A DNA stretch of 64,000 bases from Pomphorhynchus laevis (GCA_012934845.2 WNNJ02000556.1:40200-104199); one strand, 5' to 3'. Positions 12,729 to 25,556 are shown, numbered from the stretch's first letter. The notes: generated from the sequence alone by a model not told the origin. Program-made: numbers and translations.

Positions 12729-13520
12729 AAAATCAGCTAACTAAGTCGACGCATTTAAATTAAAAATAAATTACAATAAAATTTAAATAAAAATAAATTA
12801 GAAATAATTATTATATAAGATTAAACATAATTTATATTTAGAAAGTTAACATTTAAAATTAAAATTTAAAATAAAAATTAATTTTATGAATTGACTAATA
12901 AATAATATATGGTGCATCCGAACAAAGACTATAGGTCATCATGAAAAACCGATGTTATCAGGTTTCGGCCTCTATATCTCGACACAAAATAATAGTGAGG
13001 TCAAATACATGCTAAGGACGCATTTCCTAAGATGAAATTTGGTTATATTGTTTTTTCTAGTACAATGTATATTATTTATTAGTTATCTATAAACATTTTT
13101 CGTTTATCAGTTTAAACTTATTTTTAATAATATTTCATTGATTTATATATTTTACAATTTTCTGTTTGATTTTATTTTAAGAATAACCTAGTAATAATTT
13201 TGAAAAAAAAACAATATTATTATATATTATGACAACGCTTAAAATTTCATTCTTTAATGTATTACAAATATTTAATATTATATCATATGCATAAATGTTG
13301 ATCCACAAATATGTTTCTTGTAAATTTAAATATGTCATATCTACGATATAAGTCAATAGTAGTTTTAATTGATCATATTTAGATATTTACATTCTCTATT
13401 ATCCATATTGGTTTTATTAAGAATAGGACAACCTGGATAAATTTGTTCGCTTATTGAATAAAAATTATTAGAGTTAAATACACATATATTATTAATAAAT
13501 CGAAACATATATTTTAACGG
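12729..13520 (-). mobile_element. Penelope-like element fragment, minus copy (RT C-terminus plus tail)
   Basis: From 13520 downward the minus strand reads the same segment as the plus copy at 13640-14490: first the end of the PLE RT region, then the tail repeat (about 12729-13110) with ttcggcc, caaatacatgctaa and the terminal block cagctaactaagtcgacg. Stretches of 100 bp or more are inverted copies across a centre near 13575. The coding part is too broken for an open frame. Confidence 0.65.
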
Positions 13521-13523
13521 ATA

Positions 13524-14078
13524 AATTTGGGATGTAATAGAAGCCCAATTATGGCTGACTTAATTTTAAGCTTTATAGAATATGAATTTGTTCATAACTA
13601 TGTAAAAAATGAATCTAAATTGTATAAAAATATAAAATATGTTTCGATACCTTGATATTATATGTGTATTAAACTCTAATAATTTTTTATTTAATAAGCG
13701 AACACATTTATCCAGGTAGCCTTATTCTTAACAAAACCAATATTAATGATAAAGAAGGTGTATATCTAGATATGAACATTGAATTAACATTAACTAAAAC
13801 TACTATTAATTTATATCGTAAAGATGACATTTAAATTTACAAGAAACATATTTTTGCATGAGCATTCATGCATACCATATAATATAAAATATAATACATT
13901 AAATAATGAAATTTTAAGAATTGCAACAATTTGTAATGATATTGGCTTTCTTCAAAATCATTTAAATAATTTAATAGATACATATTTTAAATTAGGTCAC
14001 TATAAAAATAACATCAAGCAGAAAATAGTAAAATATATAAATCAACACAATAATATAAAGAATAAATTTAAACTCTAA
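13524..14078 (+). pseudogene. Penelope-like reverse transcriptase, C-terminal half remnant
   Basis: Several frames carry PLE RT landmarks in order: SPIMADLILS (motif B region) at about 13548, NKTNINDKEGVYLDMNI and LYRKDD near 13735-13830, and an open 84-codon stretch (13824-14078). The last holds HSCIPYNIK, EILRIATICND and LGHYKNNIKQKIVKYI, corresponding to the thumb and connector typical of PLEs. The frame changes at least twice. The sequence then runs directly into the tail repeat without a GIY-YIG domain, so either the endonuclease was lost or the family is endonuclease-deficient. Confidence 0.65.
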
Positions 14079-14491
14079 GTGGCAAATTTTTATGGATGGA
14101 TAATAAATAATCTCCTTTGTATTAGAATAAGATACTAAATAATCAAATTTAATCAGAAGAAATACATCATTAGCATGTATTTGGCCCAGCTGATATGTTT
14201 TGTAGAGGAATTAGGTGCCGAAACCTGATACCATAGCAGTTCCTCCCGATGATCTCTAATCTTATTTTGATACAATGTTTGTTATTTATTAGTCGATTCA
14301 TAAAAATGACTTTTATTTTAAATTTCTATTTTTAATGTTACCTTGATGTATTTTATATAAAATCTTTTGACAATGATTTATTATTTATAATTATCTATTA
14401 TTTAATTATTAAATTTTTATTTATCATTTTTATTATATTTTTTAATTTATGATTGTATTAAGTACGTAGACAAGTTAGCTGATATGATTTA
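14079..14491 (+). repeat. PLE-tail repeat attached to RT remnant
   Basis: Starts taagtggcaaatttttatgg right after the RT stop, contains gccgaaacctgata and cccgatgatctctaatc, and ends gtagacaagttagctgat. It shows that the SINE-like repeat scattered through the window is the 3' untranslated tail of this PLE family. Confidence 0.8.
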
Positions 14492-14494
14492 TAT

Positions 14495-15595
14495 AGTTTA
14501 GGTTTATTTTTAAAACAGTTATGAACAAATTCATATTTTTTGAAGCTTAAAAATATGTTAGCTTTTATTGGGATATGTTACCTACCATTAAATAACCTTT
14601 TATTCGCCTAAATATAGATGCCACTACTTTCAAATAATTTTGATTTATCAAAATATTTAACGATTCTAATAATTCAATTTTATCCATATATTTATATTTG
14701 ATGGTTGAAGTTGAAATTCCTGGTGATGCTAGTAGCAGTATATAACAAAATATAAGTTGTTCTCCAATTATTTTAATTTTTTTAATTAATTCAGCTTTCG
14801 ATAAAGAATTAAACAGTGACTGAAAATTATGAATCTTACTTTACTGTAGCTAACCAACACCTTAGATTTACGTGAATAAGGAATATTTCAGAAAACATTT
14901 CTGAGTGATTTATTTAGATCATCGTATTGCACGGATATAACCTTTAATGAGCTTTTTTAGTTGTACACTAAAATTTAATATCTTGTATATTTGTCGTGCT
15001 AATTAAAAATTAATAAACATTTGCGAATGTTCAATTTTTTGGAATTTCAAACTAATTAATTACACTGGTTAACTCTTATTTGGTTTCATCTCCATAATAC
15101 CGTTTTACTACAAATGATAAACATCTATTTCAAGTTTTAGTATATGCAGTTTCATAAATATTTACTATGAATATTTATTATATATATTTACAATTTTTAA
15201 ATATCAAGGAACAATTAGATATAGTAAATATTTCCTAATATTTATAAATATTTACTTTCTAAATATTCACCAAATATTTTTAAAAAGAACATTAACATGT
15301 AAGATTTAAGAATATTCTCAATTTGTTATAAAATATTCGCAAGATCATGCTTTACATATTGGTTTTATTTGTAATATTTGTTCCCTAAATAGATTTGTAA
15401 TTTTTGATATTGAGGATTGTATTTCTAATTTTATTTTACAACTTAAATGCCAGATAGTTGGGAAAAATAGAATAATAAAATATATCATGAAAATAAATAA
15501 TATCTGTACATTAAACAAAATGTGTTATACTAATTGCTTGAGCTTTTTTTAAATAAATGCGGAAATAAATGTTTTAGTATTTATTTTTAGAAAAT
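14495..15595. other. AT-rich DNA, nothing recognised
   Basis: No exon, repeat family member or RNA gene recognised. Confidence 0.45.
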
Positions 15596-15599
15596 AAAT

Positions 15600-15850
15600 C
15601 AAAAGAATTTATTTCGCCCTCTTGCTATGCTGGATTGAGCAATATGGAACGAATCAGTTCCTCCAGATACCATCTAATCTTAAATTTGATATATTGTAGA
15701 TTAATCAATTCATAGAAATTGAGTTTTGAAAATTTTTACCTTCATTAGAATCGAAGTTATATAATATGTTAAGATTAAAATATTTATTTTTAAATTTACG
15801 TTTACTACAAAATACATAGGCTATTAATTTATCTAATTTCTGAAAAGTTA
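15600..15850 (+). repeat. PLE-tail repeat, highly diverged
   Basis: Weak match in order: cttgctatgctggattgagc, gaatcagttcctccaga, attaatcaattcataga, then a block resembling the terminal cagttagctgattta. Older than the copies at 17413 and 36409. Confidence 0.45.
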
Positions 15851-15854
15851 AGCA

Positions 15855-17410
15855 TTTGATGTTTTGAACTTATTGTTTCTTATTAATATTTTGAAGAAAA
15901 GAAAAACATTATATTTTGATAATTAAAAAAAATTTCAGTTGAAAATAATTATTTTCTACATAATATAAAAAGGTAATTTCACTTAAATAGAAAGACATTT
16001 AATGAAAAACTATGTCAGATTGGTAGTTCACATATATTTAAATTTGAATTGGGTTATTATTTACTAAATATTTTTGAAATATTCTCTATGTTTTATAACA
16101 TAATATAAATATTTGTTTTTAATACAGTGTTTCTATTGATGTTTTGTTATATAGATCTTTGTTATTTTGATATTTGTGCCATACATTTGTTTCTCTTTGT
16201 GTGCTTGAATTGTTTGGTTCGTTCATTTTATTTTTATTGATTATTTACTCTCTAAAGTATATTTTTAATTCGTTTACAACAAATCAACTGATACAAACAC
16301 TTAAAGTGAATATATCAAGTGTTTCCTTTTTACTACTTGATAATAACCGAATTTATCAAAATATCGATTTCGTAATTTGTCGGTGGTACCAAATAACTCA
16401 TTGGATCCTAGAATTTTATCAAAAATACGTTTTGTCTACATTAACTAATAGATATTCAAAAGAGATAAGCACGTTGTTCAAAATCTTATAAATATTTTTC
16501 TACGTGTTTACGAGTAGTATCTTTAAACTATTTAGATACGCATCAATTAGATGATGAAAATGAGACGCTATTTTGTACGAAAATAAAGTTTATGATACAA
16601 TGTATATATTAGAAATATCGGTGGGCCATGCTACAACACTAAGTGTATTTAGCATTTTGATATAATACTAAGGATAATTTGAAATTCGATATAATATTAA
16701 ATCGAAAAAGAAAAAGGCAAGCAGCTATAAATTGTACATATTCAATTATATCTTTAATACTCTTAGATCAAGTGTGCTTATCACCACTACATATTCGAAA
16801 AATATCTAATGAATAAGACAAAATATCAATTTAATTGACATCAAATATAAGATATTGTATAGTTCAATTTGAATTAATTGAACTTTGATGACTATTTTTA
16901 TTCTACAAGCTACTTTATAGATTATATTTTTATTCTGAACGCTACTACTGATTAAAGTAGTCATCATTTCATTCGATGTGATACATTCGATACAAATAAA
17001 TGTTTGTAGTCGCACAAATTTAGTTACTGCTGCATAATTTCAGGTGTAATAATTTCTATTTACAATTATTTTTAAATTTAATTGAACTTTCCATTAAATG
17101 TAAAAAAGCATTTAATTTTTAAGCGGAAATCTGTAGATTAATAGATGCACTAAAGATTAACAAAAGAAAAATTTCAAATGGTAGAATTTACAAATGAAAG
17201 GGAAAATGAACGATTGATATTTAATTATCACATGTACACAATACAAATCAGGGTATGTGTTTTAACACTTCATTGATGCGCTAGTACGTAATACTTGCTG
17301 ATGAATAATATTAACTCGTCATACAAATGAGTTATACATACAAATCATATTAATAGATACCACATTTTAAAGTTCTCCTTTTAAATCGTCGATGTTACCG
17401 GGAATTTCGC
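15855..17410. other. AT-rich DNA; a 105-codon open frame is probably chance
   Basis: The frame at 16174-16491 would encode a hydrophobic N-terminus (FGSFILFLLIIYSLKYIF) but has no recognisable domain, no Kozak-like context and no splice evidence. Nothing else seen. Confidence 0.4.
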
Positions 17411-17412
17411 CT

Positions 17413-17805
17413 CTTAAGTGGCAAATTTTTATAGATGGATAATAAATAATATACTTTGTATTAGAATAAGATACTAGATAGTTATTTCAGAGGAAATACA
17501 TCATTAGCATGTATTTGGCCCCGCTGTTATGTTGGGTAGAGGAGTTAGGGGCCGAAACTTGATAGCATAGCAGTTCCTCCTGATCACCTCTTATTCTTAT
17601 TCTGATACAACGTCTGTTATTTATTAGTCAATTCATAAAAATGACGTTTATTTTAAATTTCATTTTTTAACTTGATTTAAATTATAGAAAATCTAAAAAC
17701 AATTATTAATTTTATTATTTAATTATTTTTTTTTGATTTAGCATTATTATGTTTTGTTTATTTTATAATTATATTAAATACGTTGACTCAGTTAGCTGAT
17801 TTAAT
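17413..17805 (+). repeat. PLE-tail repeat, well-preserved copy
   Basis: About 390 bp from agtggcaaatttttatagat to ctcagttagctgattta, with the full set of internal blocks (gttgggtagaggagttaggg, gccgaaac, ttcctcctgatcacc). It closely matches the inverse copy at 36409-36800. No RT is attached, so it moved or was truncated as a tail-only copy. Confidence 0.8.
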
Positions 17806-18009
17806 TAATTATATCTTATTTATCACCCGTTTAATTTAAACATGTTATTTTTAAAGATAACATTAATTTAAATTAAATTTAAATTAATTTTAAATTAATC
17901 AGTATTTCGCTATTCGTTTGGACATCTGATTGAATATCCATAGTATAACATTGTTACAATAAATTCACAAATATTTGTTACGAAAAAAAATTACGGAAAA
18001 TAACGATAT

Positions 18010-18222
18010 TATTGTATTAAATAAAAGATAATACATTAAATAATAAAATTTTAAGAATCGCAACAATTTGTAACGATATCGGCTTTCTTGAAAACCATTT
18101 AAATAATTTAATATATGAATAATTTAAACTAGGTCACTATAGAAATATCATTGAAGAAAAAATAGTAAAATATATAAATCAACAAAATATTATTAACAAC
18201 ACATTTAAACTCTGTAGTGGAG
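18010..18222 (+). pseudogene. PLE RT C-terminal remnant
   Basis: Blocks corresponding to EILRIATICNDIGF and LGHY.NI at the RT C-terminus of the 13.8-kb copy are readable at 18020-18200, interrupted by stops. It is followed directly by the tail repeat. Confidence 0.6.
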
Positions 18223-18668
18223 AATGTTTATGGATGGATAATAAATAATATACTTGGTATTCGAATAAGATACAATATAATCAATTTCCAACAGAGTAAA
18301 TACGCGCATTAGCACATTTTAAGATACTATATAATCCAATTTTATCATAGGAAATACGTCATTAGCATGTATTTGACTCCGCTTTATGTTGGGTCGAGTA
18401 ATAGCGGCCGAAACCTGATAGCATAGCAGTTCCTCTTGATTAGCCCTAATCCTTATTATGATACATCGCCTGTTATTTATTAGTCATCTCGTAAACATCG
18501 ATTTTTATTTTAAATTTCAATTTTGAATTTTAACTTGATATAAGTTATATGAAATCGTATATGACATTCATAGTTTATTATTTAATGATTAAATTTTGAT
18601 TTAACATCATTATTTTTTAGTTTTATAGCTATATAAAATACGTAAACTCAGTTAGATGATTTAATTAT
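18223..18668 (+). repeat. PLE-tail repeat attached to RT remnant
   Basis: Same architecture as 14079-14491: a short segment after the RT, an internal partial duplication of the start (two cattagca/cattagcatg blocks), gcggccgaaacctgatagca, and the terminal actcagttagatgattta. Confidence 0.75.
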
Positions 18669-18671
18669 TTA

Positions 18672-21415
18672 AAATATTTCTTCTGAGAAATTGATCATCA
18701 TAAATCATTCAACTTTATTTGAATTTTTCGAAATAAAGTAATCCAACTTTATTTAGCTGTTCTTAAATCTCTTATAAAATCAGATTATCTTTTATTTGCA
18801 CGTTTTACATATACGTTTCATCGTGTAGCGTAGTTTATCTGTAACAAAATAATTCTACAACATAGGCTATACTAAATAATGAGAAACAAGGATACTTTAC
18901 AACCTTGTGACAAGCGTTCATCTAGTTTCTGTTAATAAAGAAAAGAATGTGATGCGAATTCTGGCCGTACTATGTAGAAATTGTTGCTATTTGAGCATGA
19001 ATAGCCCGCTGTTAAAACCAAAATAAACATCAATATTATGTCTTGATAGACTTAATGTTCAATTAAAGAAGTATAAATTACTTAAGCTAAATCACCTCCT
19101 TACAGTATTGAATCTTGACGGGTACATTTCCATTATTCCCACATTGCTGGAGTTATAAATGATCTATCCTTCAACATTTGTTGCATAATTGTTTTTCTGA
19201 TCGGTTAACCTTCCCTAATACTTTTGTGCAATGAACTTTTTACCACCTTATATGATATGCAATCATCAAAATGTTTCTTTACCACATAATACTCGCTAAC
19301 ATGTGTTTATGTTATTTCTTCGTTCTGCTGACACACGGTATTACCAAGAAAAATTATTTACAAAAATATAGCAATTGTTTTCCATCAATCGTTGTCATTA
19401 AACACAACTTTACGTGGTTTTCTTCTTCTTGATTGACATTTACTTTGCCTTGTGCTTGCCATATACTTGTCACATTACTTGTTCTATCGACAAGGAACCA
19501 CCACATTACAAAATAAAACGAGTTGAAAAATCATCCAATCAGATTTGCTAATACAACAAATTGCATGCCAATACAACCACAGATTAAAAATAACAAAATA
19601 AAGAATGTTCGTATTGTTTTCCACTAAACAAAAAATCACCAATGTTCATAATGATCAACCAAACACAAATATATTGATTGAATATAATATGAGCAAAAGC
19701 ATATTTTTAAAAGTTTTCAGTAGTCAAGTTCTAAAACAGGTTTCCAATAAAATAATACTGAATGCAAGCTAAAAAGGCTCGAAATAGAATATCCAATAAG
19801 GTATCCGATTAGACAAATCAATGATAAAATCAAAGTTTATTAAAAGATTTTGATGTTTTATTATCCAATAAATCAAAAAATTACACGATAAAACGAAGTA
19901 CTTGGTCTTAATAGAATTATAGCCTAGACACATTGAAGATTTATTTCTGACCAACAATAATTTGTTCATATGTACTGATCTATTGATATTCATTCATGAA
20001 AAGATTTCAAAATTTTTAAATTATTAATGAATATAAAGCCAAATAAATTATTTCTTTCATATTAAGGATATATCAGCTTATACCGAGCAGCATGCAATAG
20101 TCAAAGATCACAAAAGATCATTTGTATTTTTACGAAATATAAACAAATTTTAATTTATAATAAGTCAAATTACAAACTGACCAACCGAATAGATTAATGA
20201 TTTCGCTTGGACTCAATTTAATGCAGCTGAAGCAACCGTAACGAGTTGACCTTTATAAATTTGCAGAAAACATAATTCGCTACCTGTTTCGAATGAATTA
20301 ACCTGCATTTGTTAAATGCCAAAAACTGATTTCTTAATTGGTTTATAATACAGACAAAAAGAATTAAATAAGATAAATTACGATACGCTGTTTGTCAAGA
20401 AGAACGATATACATATTTAAAAATATTCTAAAAAACAACAAGAATGTTTACATTTACCAAGTTGATAAGTTCATAGTAAATCATATTATATAATCCGCAA
20501 ATAAAGTATATTGTGTAATTTTGTAATCGATTCTCCATGGCTATTAAACCAATTTGAAAAAGTTAGTGCACAATTTGAAAAAATTCTATAGAACAGTAAA
20601 AAAACTGAAAAATGAATAAGATAAATGAGAAAATCTGTTCAAGCATCCAACCTACTCGTAAGTTAACATTATTAACGGTGTTCAAATAGTATATCTATCA
20701 ACTCTTCAATGATTGCATATGATAATTTGTTTAATAACTATAATTTAGTAACTTTAATTAGGACTGTACATCATACTGCTTTGATGTGAAGGATACTTTC
20801 ACAAACATTTAAATGAGAGAATTAATCCTACATATTGTAACAACATTGACTCTTAAAAAGGGAGTGACAGAGTGGTTTAATTCTTCCGTAGTTTATAGTA
20901 TAGAAATTTAGAAACTGTTTACAACTAATTAAGAGTTTTGCTCGCTTTTATAACTTACGCAAGCAACTAAAAACTACAAATATGGATTTTCATAAAAGTT
21001 TTCATCGGTAAATAAGATAAATTTGTTCTTAAATGTTAGTGAAGGAGTAATAACTTCTGTGTTCATCGTAATTTTCATTACTTAGATTACCAAAATTATA
21101 AAATAAACTGAACTTCATCTAACATGTCGTCACTGACGATAAAACTTGCTGGCTTGGATATTCGTAGACAACAATGATTGCCGATAAGCGATGAAGAATG
21201 AATAACTCTTACTGACTGTGCAACAATTGAGATGGTATGAAATAACTCTTAATGTCTTAATAACTCTTACTGTCTGTCAACAATTGAGAATATCCATTTT
21301 TATGCCTAAGCCAATATTCTCAGGTGTAGATTTATACTCAAAAGTTTATTTTCGATTGCCCTAACTTTATTGACAAAAACAACATTTGTGTACCAGAGCC
21401 GAATCTATTGTAGCT
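18672..21415. other. AT-rich DNA, nothing recognised
   Basis: Long gene-free stretch. I found no splice-bounded exon, shared repeat or RNA gene. Confidence 0.45.
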
Positions 21416-21421
21416 TTTTGT

Positions 21422-21838
21422 TTTTTAAAGACTCTGAAATTCTTCTGGTTATGGCACGACTTATTGCTCACATGTATTGTTCCTATTCTTGATACAGCAG
21501 GACGCTACTAATCATCTTGTGTGGGTCTCATCAGCTGATGACCCAGACCTACATTTCAAATTTTGAAGCTTATCATCAGCTTACTCTGTACACTGGTGCT
21601 GATCGGATTACTCCGTACACTGGTGTTGATCGGATTACTCTGTACACTGGTGCTAATCCGATCAGCATCAGTGTACGGAGTAAGCTGATGATAAGGTTCA
21701 AAACTTGAAATGTAGGTCTAGGTCAGCAGATGATAAGACTTACCCAGACTGATTAGTATCGTCCTGCTAAATCACGAATAAGATTAATACCTGTGAGGAT
21801 AATGTCGTGCCACAATCAGGAAAATATGAGCTCCCATA
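21422..21838. mobile_element. tRNA-derived SINE, two copies in foldback arrangement
   Basis: A minus copy (about 21422-21610) and a plus copy (about 21655-21838) face each other, giving a hairpin of more than 150 bp per arm. Shared blocks with the SINE at 24747 are gtcgtgccacaa, atacagcaggacgctactaa and cagcatcagtgtacggagta. In the centre a 27-bp unit around tacactggtgctgatcgg is repeated nearly three times. Neither copy keeps a recognisable polymerase III promoter. Confidence 0.65.
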
Positions 21839-21839
21839 T

Positions 21840-23185
21840 GCAATTAAGTTAAATTAAAAAATATTCTGAAATGATTTCAACAAAGTAACATGGCAAAACA
21901 AGTCCAGCAAAACGATTTATTCCTACCACACAAGATCGCACAAGATCAAACTGAGAAAATATAACAAGTGTAAATAATTTTAAATGACAAGTCATTATTT
22001 AATTAAATAATACAGGAATGATCTGACTTTAAGTCTTTAATTACAAATTAGAGAAAGCTCGAGTATAGAATTCTAATTTATTTATTGTTTAAATAATCAT
22101 AACTACTATTACTTTAAATTTTAGATAATTATATTAACAACTGCAAATGCGAAGATTGTTTATCATAAAACATTGCCGAATTTTGTTAAATTGTTTACTA
22201 TTTGTAAGCTATTCGCAATACATGTAAGATAATCAAGGAACGACTGCACAAATAGATTTAAAAATAGTGAAAAATAAGGATTGTATTAATTTAGAAATTT
22301 CCTCTTAGCAGAATCAATTAATAGAGAGTTACTTATCATCTCCAATGCATGTATTGAAAATATGCAGCTTGGGTAAAATAGAAATTTTTATCAAGAAAAT
22401 AAAAACATTAGAGAAAAATATTCAAATTTGCACATGTAACTTATTATATATAATGAATGCATAAGCATTTGAAATTTTTTATAATAAATTGTACTTTCTC
22501 TGGTATTTGGTCCGGAAATTGATTGGAGACAAACCTTCCCTATGTCGAAAATAATAAATTCAAACATCGATCAAATCAAAATAGATCAAGTAGATCATTT
22601 TTGTAGAAACTAAGTTGATGGATACTGATAGTCACAAGTGATTAGTTAAAAAGTTGTAAAAAGGTGGGGAGAATATTCAAAAACATTATAAAGAAAAGAG
22701 CTTCGTTACACTGTATTTGGAAAACTCTTACCGTTAAAAATTAAAGTGGTATAGAGGATTCCAAAAGTAGCAAGGTTTCACTTTAAGCCTTTCTATGAAT
22801 GAGGTAGGTCGAACATGCCTTAATTATTATCTGGAATGTAAAATTATCCACTGACAATAAATCATATTATCAATTGATGAAGATTCCACATTGTGTTATA
22901 ACTAGGGAATGATTTGATAAGTTGTTTGATAAGGAGTTCTAATCATTAATTATTATTTGCTCATACTATATGTATAGTATGATCAAATAACATATAAAGG
23001 AAACAAAGACAATAATAAATTATGTATTTTCAAACTTACAATAGTAAAGCTGACTGTAATTATGATATGCATTATTGTAAATAATTAATAAAGTAGACAT
23101 ATTTGTGATATTTGTTTACTTTTATTTTTAAAATAAATATCGCATATTCGAAAATCCAGCAAAAATAAAATTTCGAATGAAGCAT
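21840..23185. other. AT-rich DNA, nothing recognised
   Basis: No exon, repeat family member or RNA gene recognised. Confidence 0.45.
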
Positions 23186-23189
23186 ATTT

Positions 23190-23500
23190 ACGAATCAGAT
23201 AAAATAACTGATCCTACGTATTTTATATTATATATAAATAAAAATAAAGATAAATAATAAATAATTAAATAATATTTTATACTATTTATATTTGTATAAC
23301 GAAAGCATTTATAATTATAATTCAAAATAAAATATAATTTCTATGAATTTATTAATAATAATACACTACTTATCGAATAAGGAATATAAGTCATTAGAAG
23401 GAACTTTTAGATTATCAGATTTCGGCCACAATTCTTCCACCAAACATGGCAGCGTGGCCAAATATATGTAAATTTCGATTACCTAGTGTATTATCTGTCT
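23190..23500 (-). repeat. PLE-tail repeat, diverged
   Basis: Inverse-orientation blocks: agataaaataactgatccta (terminal block), atgaatttattaataataat, catcag-like core, tcagatttcggccac and aacatggcagcgtggccaaa. No RT sequence follows. Confidence 0.6.
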
Positions 23501-23539
23501 ACAGAGCTATATCTCAGTCCTATTGAGTCGTTCCATATA

Positions 23540-24080
23540 CTATATATTATTTATATAATATTTTTTATATTTATATATTATTTATACGATATATAAATAA
23601 AAATTGAGATAAATAATAAATAATTATATAAGATTTGATACAATTTATATTTATATCAAGATAAAATAAAAAATTGAAATTTAAAATAAACGTCATTTTT
23701 ATGAATTGACTAATAAATAACAGACGATGTATAAGAATAAGGGATAGAGATCATCAGGAGGAACTGCTATGCTATCAGGATTCGGCTTATATTCCTCGAT
23801 CCAACATAGTAGCGAAGCCAAACACGTGCTAATGACGTATTTCATCTAATGAAATTTGATTATCTGGTGTACCTTTTTTTATACAAAGTATATTGTTTAC
23901 TATCCATAAAATTTTCCACTTAACAGTTTAAATAAATTTTTCATAATATTTTGTTGATGTTTTATTCTACATTTTACGAAAAAGAAAACATTCATTAAAC
24001 ATGCTTGAAAATTAGCAGAAAACTATTGTTGTATCGAGAATGCATTTTAAGTATTTCAGTATTTATGTATAATATACATA
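23540..24080 (-). repeat. PLE-tail repeat with start of RT-side sequence
   Basis: Blocks gaattgactaataaataaca, catcaggaggaactgctatg, ggattcggc, ccaaacacgtgctaatgacg and tttccacttaacagtttaaa occur in order, then diverged sequence that elsewhere joins the RT C-terminus. Confidence 0.7.
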
Positions 24081-24235
24081 AAATTACAGGTTGTTTAAAC
24101 ACAATTAAAAATGCTAATTTTTAAAATCCACAATATAAAGATGAAATATTTGTAAAATAAAACTTTGTATCTATTTTTATTCCAAATTTAGCCGGTAATT
24201 AATATTAAAATTATAACTTAATTGTATCTGTGAGC

Positions 24236-24602
24236 TGAAATTCTTCTGGTTGTGGCACGGAATTATCCTCACAGCTATTGGTCCTATTCTCGATACAGTA
24301 GGAGGCCTCTTAATCAGCCTGGGTAGATATCATCATCTACTGACAAAAGAACGTGAAGCCCTAGGGGATGTAACGTTGAATCACGATGCAGGCGTCCTGA
24401 GTTCAGTCCGATCAGCATCAGTGTACGGAGTAAGCAGATAATAAGGATCGACACGTGAAATGTAGGTCTGTGGCAGCAGCTGCTGAGATCCACCCAGGCA
24501 GATTAGTAGCATCTTGCTGTATCAAGAATAGGAACAATGCATGTGAAAATAATGTCGTGCCACAACCAGGAGAATATCAGCTCCCAGATGCAATTAAGTT
24601 AA
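24236..24602. mobile_element. tRNA-derived SINE, second foldback pair
   Basis: Opens with ctggttgtggcacgg, the inverse of the SINE 3' block, and closes with gtcgtgccacaaccaggag. The middle has gatgcaggcgtcctgagttc, a degraded B box, so the plus copy keeps more of its tRNA-like head than the 21.4-kb pair. Both pairs continue into the same flank, caattaagttaaattaaaaa, so that flank may belong to the element. Confidence 0.65.
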
Positions 24603-24746
24603 ATTAAAAACATTCATAATAAGTGATAGCATGAAAAAAACAATGATCCGGCTAGCGGATCACATACCTAAAGTAGGTTTCTAATAGATCGTTTGAATAC
24701 GATCCCCTACCAACAATAATATATAGAAATTTACACCAACACCACT

Positions 24747-24985
24747 TAAGCAGTTAGCTAAGTGGATGCAACGTTTAAAGCGCGATACAGGCGTCCTAAG
24801 TTCGAAGCCAATCAGCACCAGTGTACAGAGTAAGAAGACCTACATTTTACTTGAAACATGAAATGTAAGTCTGGTTCAGCAGCTCATGATACTCACCCAT
24901 GCTGATTAGTATTGTCCTGTTGTATCAAAAATAGGAACAATATCTGTGAGTATAATGTCATGCCACAACCAGGATTTAGTGATGT
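24747..24985 (+). mobile_element. tRNA-derived SINE, single copy with A and B boxes
   Basis: A box tagctaagtgg (24755-24765) matches TRGYNNARNNG. A B box agttcgaagcc (24799-24809) differs from GGTTCRANNCC only at the start. The spacing of about 34 bp suits a tRNA. The body then carries agcaccagtgtacagagtaa, cagcagctcatgatact and gtcatgccacaaccagga. This shows that the family is a polymerase III SINE. The partner LINE for the tail is not identified. Confidence 0.7.
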
Positions 24986-24999
24986 AGAAAAAATTTTTC

Positions 25000-25555
25000 A
25001 GACTTTGCAAAAAGTCTGAAAAAGATTAGTATAAAATCCATTATTTTATCATAAAATAATGGATATTTATATCGATAATCACAAAATAATAGTATTTATA
25101 TCTATAGCAAATATCTTGTGATAAAAAGTCTACTGATAAAATATTTGTTGATAGAAGATATAAAGTATATCTATTTTTATCTTGATATTAGATAAAAAGA
25201 TATCTCTTGATCTTAAAATAAGAAAATATATCAAGATATCTCCTTTTATCTTGATAAATAAGAGATATATACAGTTCGATAATTATTTAATATTTTATTA
25301 TCAGCAAAATATTAAATAAGTTTATTGTCTAATCTAAAGATCAAGCTCCTTAATCTTATAAAAAGATTAAAATGAAAAGATAAAATAGATATATTTTAAA
25401 ATATATTATAAAAGATAATAAAGATATTATTCAAATATTATTATATTGAATATTATTATAATATTATTAAATTATTAAAATATATTATAAACGATATTCT
25501 AATATATTATAATATATTTATGTTATAAAAGATCTTTTTATCTTATAAAAAGATC
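25000..25555. repeat. Cryptic simple-sequence region of GATA/TATC and AAGAT words
   Basis: Short words such as gatatctc, ttgatctt, aaaagatc and tatattataa recur in both orientations with no fixed period. Probably a decayed, slippage-prone tract. No coding content. Confidence 0.5.
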
Positions 25556-25556
25556 A

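Noticed and set aside
16174-16491. 105-codon frame with a hydrophobic N-terminus
   Set aside because: No domain, no splice or start context, and such a length is possible by chance in this composition.
24747-24810. A functional tRNA gene at the A and B boxes
   Set aside because: No acceptor stem or anticodon arm can be closed, and the sequence continues into a SINE body shared with two other loci.
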